Shown: positions 49,853 through 60,900, counted from the stretch's first letter. The stretch: 64,000 bases of DNA from Stentor coeruleus (GCA_001970955.1 MPUH01000130.1:34744-98743), one strand, 5' to 3'. A program made the numbers and translations. Notes: generated from the letters alone by a model not told the origin.

Positions 49853-51709
49853 CTATTTAAAAATGCTGTCATCTATAAAAAATCCATCACAGCCCAGACG
49901 AGTTATGATTTGATTATAAGCGATTTGGAACTCTGTTAATGATGTAAAGGATATATTGTCACATAGCCCTATACCTCTGTATGTAGATTCATAAAGGAGA
50001 ATTGTGCTTATAGCATCAAAAGAGTCAACTTCAGATTTCTGACATAAACGTGCATGTGCTTGAGCAAGTCTCAAAAGCGATTCTAATTGTCTCATTGTCA
50101 CATCTGCTCTATGATCTTTTCGTAACAAGTCAAAATACCGGTTAAGGATTTCAGAGGCAACTTGTGAAAAAACAGGTTTATAAATCGTTGCTTTCCACAG
50201 CAAATATTGAACTTGACCAATAGTAAAAATATGTTTTTTATCAGTATTCCGTTTTAAAATGAATCTAGATTTGTGATAATCCGCATCAGAATCCGGCATA
50301 TCTACAAGAAGGAAAATCAAATCAAATCTACTCAAAAGTGGTGCTGGCATATTAGCATTCTCAGCTAAATCCAAACCAAAATCAAACCTCGATTTTTTTG
50401 GTCTACATGCAGCAATAATAGTAGTTCTTGTATTAACTGTACATACCATTCCAGCTTTAGCAACACTAATAGTTTGATTTTCCATACATTCATAAATTTC
50501 TGTTAAATCCTCTTTATTTAAAAATGATAAATCATCAAGTGCACATAAACCACTATCAGCTAATACTAAAGCACCAGCTTCTAACATCCAATCATTTCCT
50601 TCTTTTATAGCACTTAATGTTAAACCTGCTTTACTTGCCCCAATAGCATTTGTATATATACCTCTTGATATTAATTTACAAGCTTCACGAAGAATATCAG
50701 ATTTACCAGTACCAGGCTCACCAAGTAAAAGGCAATGAGAATGTCCACGAAGATGTAAAGTACCTACTTCTTCTCGGATACCTCCTATTATACAGAGGAG
50801 AATTCCTAGTTTTATACTGCCATAACCATATATTAGAGGGGCAAAACTGGTAAGCATAGCTTTTCTGAGCTCAAAATCTGAGTATTGGCCTTTTTCAACG
50901 ATTTCTAAAGAGGGTCTTTGGATTTTTGAGTTACAGACTTGGAGAGATGTGGCTAGGAGGACTAGTTGCAGTTCACAGAATTGCTGTTTAATTAAAGGAA
51001 ACCAACGTTTGATTATTATACCTGTTATAGAAATATCATCACCAGCTGTACATTGACCAACTTGCTCACTAGTAAGGATAACCCATAAAGATTGAGGGAG
51101 TCTACCACGATATGCACTAGTAAAGGCATCATAGATTTTTACCTCACGATAATCAATCCATTCCTCACTTCCAGGGACTTCTTCAAAGTTGTAGTTGCGG
51201 CATTTAGGTCCTGGACATTGATTTGGCATTTCAAAGCTATTAAATAAACTTATGCTTGCTTCTAGTTCAAACTCAGTTCCACACAAGCAGCACTTGAATT
51301 TTTTCCTAATCGCCAAGCTTTTAATAGTCCCACACAAAATCACTGTCCCAGTAATACTTAATAATTTCCCACTATCAGCAACACCAATACTTCCTAAAGA
51401 ATTCCTTATGAAATTTGATGGAACATTCGTCATCCTCACATCAACTTTTAAATTTTCATTATCAGAATACTGTAAAATTTGTTTTATTCTTAAAGAAAAT
51501 TTCACCATAAGATCATATGGATTGTTATATATCATAGGTATGAATAATATTGAATAGTTTAAAAGCTCAGAAATACTATGTGAGGCTTACTCTATTTCTA
51601 GGGTATGTCTTGATGTTAAAGATTCTGATGATTTTATTAGATCAAGGTCGGTACTGTGTTTCTCGCAGAGGTAGGTTTCAAAAATCCGCCAATTCTCAAA
51701 AGAATCCAT
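49853..51709 (-). CDS. MCM9-like helicase (one 15-nt intron)
   Basis: The exons on the minus strand are 51709-51591 and 51575-49853, giving 613 residues. Exon 1 supplies an N-terminal segment (MDSFENWRIFETYLCEKHST and onward) that matches the MCM9 N-terminus. The MCM N-terminal domain has a zinc ribbon with CCLCGTEF and CPGPKC (about residues 134-168). The AAA+ core has Walker A GEPGTGKS (about 325), Walker B LCALDDLS (about 383), where the family has Asp-Glu, and the arginine finger LLSRFDL (about 453). MCM8/9 act in homologous recombination repair. The protein ends soon after the core and lacks the long C-terminal tail of animal MCM9. MCM8 is the next-best alternative. The stop is TAG. Confidence 0.85.
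51576..51590 (-). other. 15-nt intron 1 of the MCM9-like gene
   Basis: The minus-strand sequence is gtaagcctcacatag. It contains the in-frame TAA that separates the two exons. Removal joins HTLEI to DISELLNYSI in a sequence typical of the MCM N-terminus. Confidence 0.88.
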
Positions 51710-52323
51710 TGTTTTATTGTTTCAAGGTATTGGGGATTTTAATATTATTTGTATAAAAATATTAGAAATTGATACTTATGTGGAGAATAAGGAATAGGAT
51801 TATAAGAATAGTATATGAAAAAGATTAGAAAAAAAATTGTTGGTATGTAAAGGCAATGAGAATTTTAGGATAAGTTTTTATATATAAATCCTTACCCATA
51901 ACTTTTTTCAATATAAAATTCTTAGATTTACCTAATAAGTACACATGAAATGCTTCTATATTTTAAAAGGAGTCCAAGAAATAAACGTTTTAGCAATCAA
52001 AATATATTCGGTCCTTATAATAATACTAAGAAAATTTTCTTACTCAAACTCAATTAGATAAGCAAATTACCTTGTATGCATGAAATTGTATTTTATTGAA
52101 TATTAGAAAGTGAATACTGATATTACAAACTATTTTAGACAAATTACCAATTTTGATGTTTTTTTTATTAGTGACTTGTGAACAAATTACACCTTCAGCG
52201 GAATTCGAGTTTTTTAAATTTTATGTTCCTGATAGTTTAGAGAATAAAAAGTGGAATATAGCGAATTTCTAATCAGCTAATTCATATTTATCTATATATT
52301 TTGCATATTAATTTGTCTATAAA
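51710..52323. promoter_or_regulatory. Divergent promoter region, MCM9-like and RING genes; two short frames
   Basis: AT-rich. Two short plus-strand frames with ATG starts, 51950-52057 (35 residues) and 52156-52272 (38 residues, VTCEQITPSAEFEFFKF in its middle), look more protein-like than the surrounding DNA. They have no recognisable domain, so I do not call them genes. They could be upstream ORFs or remnants of a gene. Confidence 0.3.
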
Positions 52324-53460
52324 ATGAGTTTGTTTAATATTGATGAGATGGATTTGGAAATCCCTTGTGTAAAAAGTAAAGTGCCTGATAACAAGAGTTG
52401 TTTTAAGATTTCAAAGGTATTTTGTAACAAAAAAACTGATCGAAGCAAGGATATTATTTTAATAAAACTCGATATATCAGCGAATAAAAACTTGGAAAAC
52501 AATGAGAATGAAGTTATTATCCCTCCACAAAGTAGTATAAAAATTATCCCTAAGCTTATATCAAACTTTAATATCCCTAAAATGCCACCTGATATTCCTA
52601 TACATCCAGTCGATGAACAAAAAGATTTAAACCAATTCACTAGCATTAATTCATCTGAAATTTCTAATTCAGAAACTCCTAATGGGAATGTTTTACCATC
52701 AAAATATCAAAAAAATTCATTTTCTAAAACTAAATTGGTTTCAAATGAAGAATCTCTACAACTAAGCGAAAGACTATGCAAAATATTAACTCATCAGATT
52801 GAATTAGAAAGTGAATACCAATTCTCAGGAGCTCAGAAATCGTTAAATGAACTTATTGGTCCAGTAAGAAAAACGTATGAAAATATCCTCCCCCAGCTTC
52901 AAGAAAAAATAAGTAAGGTGCTTGAAATCTTAAAAAAAATCAAATGCAGTGGATGCCCGTCTGAAAATATGAAGATAAAATTACAATGTGGTCATGGGTA
53001 TTGTAAGAACTGTATGTTAAAAATGAACTACCAAATTAATCCTAATGATCATGGCGATGATTTACCTTATTGCCCTGAATGTGGCACACAATTATCTGAT
53101 AAGGAGTATAATGAAATCCATTTACAAAATACTCAACCATTTGTTAATAATGAAATTATATACAGAAAAAATAAATTAACAAAAACTGGATTTTTAAAAT
53201 GCATAGTTTGTGAGAAATATAAAAAGCATTACTTTGAAAACACTTGTTATCATATGTGTAGAAATTGTTCATCTGTTAAGATTAGGAATGATGATTGGAA
53301 ATGCATATTGTGTAATTTTCATTATGATGAAGATATTTTGAAAGCTGAGGCTCAATGTAGTAAATGCTTGTATAATTATTATTTTGTTACAGGCGGTATG
53401 GAAGATTTACATGATGATAAGGGTGTATTTTGTTTTAAATGTCTTGAAGATTTGAGATAA
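52324..53460 (+). CDS. Double-RING zinc protein, copy A
   Basis: 378 residues. The first 130 residues are polar and disordered, followed by a helical segment (about 140-205). RING 1 (about 208-255) reads CSGC, then CGHGYCKNC, then CPEC. RING 2 (about 292-328) reads CIVC, then CYHMCRNC, then CILC, with the spacing of a Bre1-type RING. A last zinc ribbon (about 344-374) has CSKC and CFKC. RING pairs usually mark ubiquitin E3 ligases. No catalytic Cys of the RBR type can be recognised, so an RBR identity is not claimed. The next gene is a paralogue in the same orientation. Confidence 0.78.
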   Translation: MSLFNIDEMDLEIPCVKSKVPDNKSCFKISKVFCNKKTDRSKDIILIKLDISANKNLENNENEVIIPPQSSIKIIPKLISNFNIPKMPPDIPIHPVDEQKDLNQFTSINSSEISNSETPNGNVLPSKYQKNSFSKTKLVSNEESLQLSERLCKILTHQIELESEYQFSGAQKSLNELIGPVRKTYENILPQLQEKISKVLEILKKIKCSGCPSENMKIKLQCGHGYCKNCMLKMNYQINPNDHGDDLPYCPECGTQLSDKEYNEIHLQNTQPFVNNEIIYRKNKLTKTGFLKCIVCEKYKKHYFENTCYHMCRNCSSVKIRNDDWKCILCNFHYDEDILKAEAQCSKCLYNYYFVTGGMEDLHDDKGVFCFKCLEDLR

Positions 53461-53694
53461 ACTAATAATTGTACTTTCTGTGATGCTATAATAAGATAGA
53501 AAATTTAAATAATATTTTGGAGTTCTTTAAAAGACTTAGTTTATAGTATTTTAATCTTTTATGATAGTAGCTTTAATAAAGTTTTAGATTATATAAGCTT
53601 TTTAACTGTATTCTTAAGAAGTAATAATTATAATCTTTTTTTCTAGCACTTTATTCAAAATATAGATCATTTAATTAACATATAATTTTGAAAT

Positions 53695-54681
53695 ATGTCT
53701 AAAGGATTTACAATCCCAACCAAATCTTTACCTGAAAAGCTTTTAGTAAAAATTCCAGCAGAAAGACTTCTGCAAAACCTCAGAGACATAATCCAAAACT
53801 TAGTTCCTTTAGTTGACATTAACAAATTCCTATCATCAAAAGATCTCCTAACTAGCGAACTCAAGAAACTTATTGAGTCTGGATGTGAAGAGGCCCGTTC
53901 ATTTCTTGAAAACTTAAATTCATTATGTTGTACCCAATGCAATAAACCCAACATAAAAATCCGTCTAAGCTGTGGACATTTTTTATGTGAAACATGTTCT
54001 AGTCAACTAACTCTAGGTTGTTCAATTGATCATTCTAAACAATCATACCCATTATGCAGCATTTGCCAAAAGGAAATCACAGAAAGCGAGTTCACAACCT
54101 TGTTCCAAAAAGAGGACATTCAAAAATTCATAGAAATGGAAAATGTGTATATGAAAGAAATGCTAAACCAGAATGGAATATTAAAATGTCGTAAATGCAA
54201 TCATGAAAAATCTAGGTATTTTGATACATCTTGTTATCATTTATGTATGGATTGTGTTGCTGATAGAATAAGATCAAGTGCTTCAGGATTTATTACATGT
54301 CCAATATGTAATTGTGCATATGAGAATATTGAAGAGCTTGCTAATAAAGAGCTTGTTTGTGAGAATTGTTCAAATGTTGGGTATTTTATTGGGGATTATA
54401 TGAGAGCTATTGATGGGGAAAAATATTTCTTGTGTTCGACCTGCCTTTATTATACTCAGAACCAAGGGATTTGTCAGAAGACTAATAAGAAGATAACAAA
54501 AAAAGAGAAATTGGAAATAAGTGATTTTTTGTTTGGAACTTGTGAAGAATGTGGACAAGAGGTTTATAAAGGGTATATGAGATTAGCAAAATGCTGTGTA
54601 GGAGTAGCGTTTTGTAATAACTGTGCAGATACAGTTCAAGTGTGCAGAAAATGTATGGCGCAGATAGAATATCATAATTAG
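53695..54681 (+). CDS. Double-RING zinc protein, copy B
   Basis: 328 residues. It shares the order of copy A: a helical N-terminal segment, RING 1 (about 78-124: CTQC, CGHFLCETC, CSIC), RING 2 (about 165-203: CRKC, CYHLCMDC, CPIC) and a zinc ribbon (about 222-248: CENC, CSTC). It also has a further Cys-rich tail (about 283-320: CEEC, CNNC, CRKC) absent in copy A, and lacks the long disordered N-terminus of copy A. E3 ligase activity is inferred. The stop is TAG. TMEM216 follows after 61 bp. Confidence 0.78.
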   Translation: MSKGFTIPTKSLPEKLLVKIPAERLLQNLRDIIQNLVPLVDINKFLSSKDLLTSELKKLIESGCEEARSFLENLNSLCCTQCNKPNIKIRLSCGHFLCETCSSQLTLGCSIDHSKQSYPLCSICQKEITESEFTTLFQKEDIQKFIEMENVYMKEMLNQNGILKCRKCNHEKSRYFDTSCYHLCMDCVADRIRSSASGFITCPICNCAYENIEELANKELVCENCSNVGYFIGDYMRAIDGEKYFLCSTCLYYTQNQGICQKTNKKITKKEKLEISDFLFGTCEECGQEVYKGYMRLAKCCVGVAFCNNCADTVQVCRKCMAQIEYHN

Positions 54682-54742
54682 ATATACAATATTAAAGGTT
54701 TGTTATTAGATTTTTTATGATATTAGGATTATTATAAGAAAA

Positions 54743-55198
54743 ATGATTGTCGGACAGCCAGTTGCTTCTTTGACTTTACAGATTTTACTTTATGGTGATG
54801 GACTCTACAATTGGGCTTATCTTTTGCTGCAGTTAGCTTTATTTGTGTATAGAGGCTATACATATAATTACAAAACTTTGACTATTGGCTTTGAACTTCT
54901 TGGAGTCTTTTTATTATTTCTACTACAGATGATAAGGATTTTTATAGGTAAATTCTATATAGGCTCAGTTGGAAATAAGACTGAAGAAATTGTCCCTTTA
55001 TTATATATGCTGCTTTTGACAATCCCAACCGCGCTTGGGGCGCTTTATTTTTTAGGATTCCAAACTTATGTGTAAGGTTGATTTAGGCTCATTGCTGATA
55101 TTATTATCAATATTGCCTTACTTGTGTTTATGATTCTTGAGGTACTCTTATCGCTTATTGCTATGATAAGGTTCAAGGGTTCAGAGAAAAATCAATAA
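54743..55198 (+). CDS. TMEM216: Transition-zone protein TMEM216 (one 15-nt intron)
   Basis: The exons are 54743-55071 and 55087-55198, giving 146 residues, essentially the length of human TMEM216. Four membrane spans are visible. The sequences SLTLQILLYGDGLYNWAYLL and FLLQMIRIFIGK match the TMEM216/TMEM17/TMEM80 family, and exon 2 supplies the fourth span (VLIADIIINIALLVFMILEV), continuing from GFQTYV just as in the human protein. TMEM216 is part of the MKS module at the ciliary transition zone. Without the intron the protein would end after three spans. It lies between a RING gene and the PDE on the same strand. Confidence 0.88.
55072..55086 (+). other. 15-nt intron in TMEM216
   Basis: The sequence is gtaaggttgatttag. 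It holds the apparent stop TAA, and its removal adds the conserved fourth membrane span. Confidence 0.9.
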
Positions 55199-55277
55199 CC
55201 TTTATTTTTGATATTAACTTATATTGTTAGAAGGTTTGGAGACCAATTACTTTTATGTTTTTATATGTAATTTATAC

Positions 55278-57512
55278 ATGTCAGTTAGTAAAACTAATGA
55301 GAAAGGTCACAGATATACTTTTAATCACGTTGATATAGAACTTCACTCTACAGCTCATGCTAAATCAGCTCTTTATGCCATGCAGAACCATGAGGAATAT
55401 GAAATGAAAGCTTTACCTTTAAACTACAACAATTTGAACTTTGATAAACTCGTAAATCAGCAATTAATTGAAAGCTTATATTTAGAAAAAAGAAATACAA
55501 CACATTTGTCTAAAGAATTCAAATCAAATTTGATTTACTTTTACATCTACTATACACTTTATATTAGCTCTATACTAGGGTTTAATACTTTGCTTTATTA
55601 TGAAGGGACGATAAAATCAAGCCATTATCAAATCCACATAGCATGTAATTCAATCCTTCTAGTATTCGCTTATACTATTCTAATATTACTTAGGCATCAA
55701 TGGGTCCTCATTAGAGTCCGTGAATTTTTTTTAACCCTTGGTTTATTTACCTATATTTACTTTATATTAGCTGACAATAAAAGTCTTTATATATTCACAG
55801 GTGAGGAATATAACCCTAATGAAATCCCTTTGATTATCGGCCTTTTAACTTTATGCCCAATGCTAAAAATTATCCTTTTTGATAGTTTTCTTTATATTCT
55901 CATAACAGGATTATCTGCATCAATAGTTTTTCTTTGTATAAGACTTCCTTTTACCCCAGATTCCAGATATACCGCTTTAAGTGAAATTTCATTAACTGTG
56001 ATTTTTATTATGATTCAAATCATTGAAACTCATAGAGTTGACTTGAGGATCAAACAGATTTTCTGGCGAAGAGAAAAAGAAATTGTCATGAATAAAGAAA
56101 AAAGTTCAGAAATCGGTTTGAAAAGCTTAGGGATAAACTCAGATGTTGAGGTTATAGTTGATATGTGTGATCAGATTAAAAAAAAACTTAAGGATATAGG
56201 AAAAGTGATTATGTATAAAGATATCAAATTAGTTTTAAAGGAAAGTGTAGCGTTTATAGAGAAAATCAAATGGAAAATTGCTCATAATAAAGATGTAAAA
56301 GTGATTATTGATTCAAATATAGACGATGAGGATAGGGAGTATATAGAACAAAATTGTCTTGAAATCAAAAAAGGTTCAAAAGAAAAAAGTGACAAAAATG
56401 GGAAATTTGAAAAAAAACTCAGCGACATATCTGAAATTGTATTAAAAAAAGCTTCAACACGTTTCAGCTACCAAGATGTTGAAGGAGCAATAGCCACATT
56501 CGGCATAAACTGGAATTTTGACATATGGTTTATCTACGAATCAACAGGTGAAAGTATATCTTTAGTAGCAAATCATATATTATCTAAATGGAACTTATAT
56601 GATTTATTTAAAGTTAATAAAGATTTATCACAAAGGTATTTTGGGTTTATGCAAAATGTGAGAAATATTTAGGCTTATAAAGCAAATCCTTATCATAATG
56701 CATGTCATGCTGCAGATGTTCTTCATTCATTTATGTTTTTTGTATTAAGTTCACATTTATATAACACGCTAACTCCATTAGAGATATTTTCTAGTATTAT
56801 TGCTATACTTGGACATGATGTTGCTCATCCTGGGGTAACAAATCGATATCTTATAAACAATAAAGATGATCTAGCTTTACAATTTAATGATAATAGCGTA
56901 TTAGAAAATATGCATTGTGCGACAATATATAGTTTAATGAGAAAAACTGGGTCAGATATACTTTCAAGTTTAAGCCAAGAGGATTGGTTTAGAGTTCGTG
57001 GTTTGATTATACAAATGGTATTAGCTACAGATATGTCAAGACATTTTGAGCTTTTAGGACAGTTCCGAGCACGAGTGCTCGGCTTAAAAGATCTTGAACT
57101 GAATAACTATGAAGATAAAACACTTATTATTAGTATTGGATTAAAATGTGCTGATCTTGGTCATAGCGCAAAAATCACAGAACTTCATAAAAAATGGTCT
57201 TTTCTGGTTTGTGATGAACTTTTTACTCAAGGAGATCTTGAAAAAGAGAAATTCCAAGCAGTGTCTATGTATTGTGACCGTGATACAACAGATGTTGATA
57301 AAAGTCAAAGTGGATTTATTAAGAATATATGCATGCCGCTTTATGAAGTTTGGGGAGTTTATTTGAATTCACAGGCTGTTCAGAAAACTTGTATTAGTCA
57401 GCAGGTGGAAAATCAGAAATATTGGGAAGATCGAGCGAAATATAGGAAGTCGACTTTACATGGATCGATAATAACAGAAACAGGGATATCGAGTTCTCAT
57501 TGGAGAAATTAG
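55278..57512 (+). CDS. Membrane-anchored cyclic-nucleotide phosphodiesterase (one 15-nt intron)
   Basis: The exons are 55278-56657 and 56673-57512, giving 739 residues from the first in-frame ATG. The N-terminal half has about six membrane spans (roughly residues 85-110, 120-140, 150-170, 185-205, 212-235, 250-265), then a charged linker. The class I PDE domain (about 430-710) carries YKANPYHNACHAADVLHS (first His pair), GHDVAHPGVTN (HD motif) and KCADLGHSAK (second Asp). The intron lies directly before the first motif. TM-PDE fusions are usual in ciliates. Substrate choice (cAMP or cGMP) cannot be read from the motifs. The stop is TAG. A duplicated segment around the N at 57631 begins within the last 55 coding bases. 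Confidence 0.9.
56658..56672 (+). other. 15-nt intron in the phosphodiesterase gene
   Basis: The sequence is gtgagaaatatttag, the only GTGA intron of the set. It ends in an in-frame TAG. Removal restores the metal-binding motif region. Confidence 0.95.
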
Positions 57513-57850
57513 TTTTTTTTTAATTATACAGATTTTATGATTTTAGTGTAGTATTTTATAAGATGTTTTACTATGGATGCTTATAAAAATGCATCTTTTT
57601 ACTGCAAAAACTCCTATAAAATACTTAAAANACATGGATCGATAATAACAGAAACAGGGATATCGAGTTCTCATTGGAGAAATTAGTTTTTTTTTTAATT
57701 ATACAGATTTTATGATTTTAGTGTAGTATTTTATAAGATGTTTTACTATAGATGCTTATAAAAAGTTTATATATACTATAAGAAACTGAAATTAAAGCAT
57801 GACTAAAAGTGCATCTTTTTACTGCAAAAACTCCTATAAAATACTTAAAA
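57458..57850 (+). repeat. Duplication flanking a single N at the PDE 3' end, copies of unequal length
   Basis: The copies are 57458-57630 and 57632-57850 around the N at 57631. The second copy holds an extra stretch of about 45 bp after gcttataaaaa, one extra T in a T run and one substitution (tatggatgc against tatagatgc). The two copies therefore look like two alleles abutted. Confidence 0.92.
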
Positions 57851-57902
57851 AGCATAATTTTAAGTTATAAATTTATATCTAAATAACCATCATAACTTAA
57901 TC

Positions 57903-60900
57903 CTAAGAGCTCAGCATATTAGTCGACCTTTCAACCGTGTCCATTTTTTCAGGTATTATTCTCAATACCGATTTGATATGTTCCATTTCTTTTTTCTCTT
58001 TAGTAAAATACACTTTATATATAAAAACACACAAACCAATAAGCACCAAAGTTGCTAAAACATTAAAAACAACCAATAAATAAAACTCATTTAACACTTT
58101 AGTTTTCAAAGCTTGATCTGTAATTGGATTTATATTCTCAAAACTATCAATAATATCATTAATATCCTTAAAATATCCTCCAATATCTGCATATTCTAAC
58201 TTATCTTTCAAGTCAATAAGCATTAAAGATTCAGCTTTGATAATATTATAAGATGGGGAGATTCCATATTTTAATATAGGATTTGTATTCTCAAATCGAT
58301 CATTTATTAAAGCCCAAACATTTTTCGGGGTATTTTTTTTATAGCTCGGTTTAAGAAAAATTTGACTTATCCCAGAAAGTTCACTATTTAATTTTTCAAA
58401 AAGTATTTCAGGTTCAGGGAAAATAGTAAAGTTATTAAACCGATTGGCGAGGTTTTGTTTTTTATTGTTTGCAATGATTTCTAAGGAAAAATAAGAAGCT
58501 TGAGTTAGTTTGGTTCTACGATTGACCATAACATTTAAAAAGTCCAAACGAAATAGTAAGTATTCTAGTATTTTGCTATAGAAAATGAAGTAAAAAGCTA
58601 AATAGAAAAAGGTTATGATTAAGATCAAGGAAGATACAATGAGGAGATATTTGATACTGTGGTTTATAGTAAAAGTATCATTAGATGTAAGACTGTCTTC
58701 TAAAGTATCATAGTCACTATTGCTATGAACTCGATTAAGACGGTTTAGAATGTTGACTTTTATTGCCTTGTAGTTTTCTTTAATTTTAAGGATCAGCAAA
58801 CCCCATACTGCTGATTGCTTTTTGTTAAGGACTAGTATAGAAACACTTAAAATAAGGAAAAATACTGAGAAAAGCACTGAGCCAAATATCGTCAGATAAG
58901 TTATTATATAGTTCATATCATTTGTCCTTTGAACTTCACATTTATTAAGCCCGTTAAATGCAATTTCTAACTCATACATTGACACCCTAAACCCGTTATA
59001 TAAAATGTAAAACAAATTTTCGTCATATAACTTTTTGCTTATAAGACTTTTTTCCATTTCTTGGGCCTAAATTATAATTACATTATTAATAACATCTGTA
59101 ACAATATCAATGAGGTTTTCTTTTATCATTGTGTTTTTATTTTCTTGAAACCAAACATCTATAATATTCTCTTTAATAATTTTTGAAAATGGGCAATAGT
59201 TCCATTGGTCATAATCTTTTCTTATATGGGTATTAAGGATGTTTATATCTTCAATTAGCGTATGGAAATTTTCTTGGGTAAAAAAATACTCAGTAGAAAA
59301 TTGGTTACTGAGATCTAAAGACCGGGCGTAAAGACCAAGTTTTGATAGATCGAAATAAAGATTTCCTATATGTAATAAAGAATTCAGGGTTATTGCATGG
59401 AGGATTTCTGAGTAGACATACCCTAATAAGACAAATAAAGATAGAATAACTGATATAATTGTCAAAGTTAGGCAGATTTTAAAACATTGGAAGATTCTTA
59501 AAACCGTAACAAAATGCTTTAAATTTTTAACGTAAGTACTAAAAGATGATGATGATTTCGATGCTGTTTTTGATATGATTCGGTTTTTTTCTAGGTATTC
59601 TTTTTCGTCAACAATAACTTTTTCTTCTGAGTTTAGGATAATTTTTTCATCATCTTCAGCAATATCAAACCTAAGTTCTGTTATGTTATTACTTTGGTCT
59701 AAATAAAAAGCTGGTGAAGGTTTAATGTTTTTTATACTGCCACTAAGTTCTAGTTTTTCTATACGAAGCAAATTCACAGGGGTTTGGAATATAGTAAAAG
59801 GTTTTAAAGAGATGAAAACAGGTTTGGCTGAGTTTAATGATGAGGTATAAGCGATATTTTCATTGTTTTTCAATGATATGTAGTCGTTTTCGGATATAAA
59901 TTTTGATAGTAACTGGCAGTTTAGTTTAGAGCTTTCAACTCCAAATAGTTTTGGGAATCCTTTACTGTGGGACATTATTTGCCCTATGTCGTTCAAAATT
60001 GCAATTTCACAGTTATCATTAACTATTGGCTGAATCACTGTTACAAAAACAATTTTTGAATTATACCCAACACATTCTGTGCTTACAAGACATTCAATAA
60101 GAAACCCGTCTTTGTTACAAATAACAGCAGAAACACATTCATAAACAAACTGATTTAAAGTATTTTCAGCAAAGTTTTCTAAGACTTTCTGATATTCAGA
60201 AGCATAAGGTTTAGGTATAAAATCTTCTATAAAATGTTCTTTAGATTCATCATAACTAACTTCAAGTAGTGAACATAATGTAGGACTGGCAAAAACAATT
60301 TTCCCAACATTTTTTTTCTTCCCTGAAATAATCATCAAACATGCATTTGGGTCTGAAAAAAGGTCGATTTTTTTATCATTTTTTCTCTTTTGCAATAATT
60401 GGTTTAATTTATTCATATAAACCTGTCCTTGATCTTGATCACACAAAATATCAGTCAAAAAAGTAGCNTGATCTTGATCACACAAAATATCAGTCAAAAA
60501 AGTAGCAAGGTCTTTATTAACAATTTGCGAATCGGGGTAATTTTGAGCTAAGAAATCGTAGTTTTCTAGTATTTTATTAAGTTTTTTATAGAAAACCCTT
60601 AAAGTTCGTTTGATTTCTGATAATTGTGGGTTTTCTTTTTTGGATTTGTTTAGTAATTCTAAGTAATTTATGCAGAAATGCTTTTCGGTTTTGATAACTT
60701 TGTCGTATTTTAATAAGAAAAGACAAAGACGTAAAGCTTCGTTGGTTTGGAAGTTGAACTTTTCAAGCTTTTGTTGACATTTAAAGACTTGGAAATTTGA
60801 GATGAAAGCAAGTCCAGAGAATTTTATTTGAGAGATTTTTAATCCTGCTATGGAACTATTGTGTAAAATATCTTGGCAATAGTTAGCTTGATAGACGTAA

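Noticed and set aside
52324-54681. RBR-type E3 ligase identity
   Set aside because: The second Cys cluster fits a Bre1-like RING, not an IBR domain, and no catalytic Cys of RING2 type is recognisable.
60030-60044. In-frame GT...AG 15-mer on the minus strand (gtaacagtgattcag) inside the PAS gene
   Set aside because: It fits the intron consensus, but there is no frame or family evidence that it is removed, and the coding reading (VTVIQ) is plausible.
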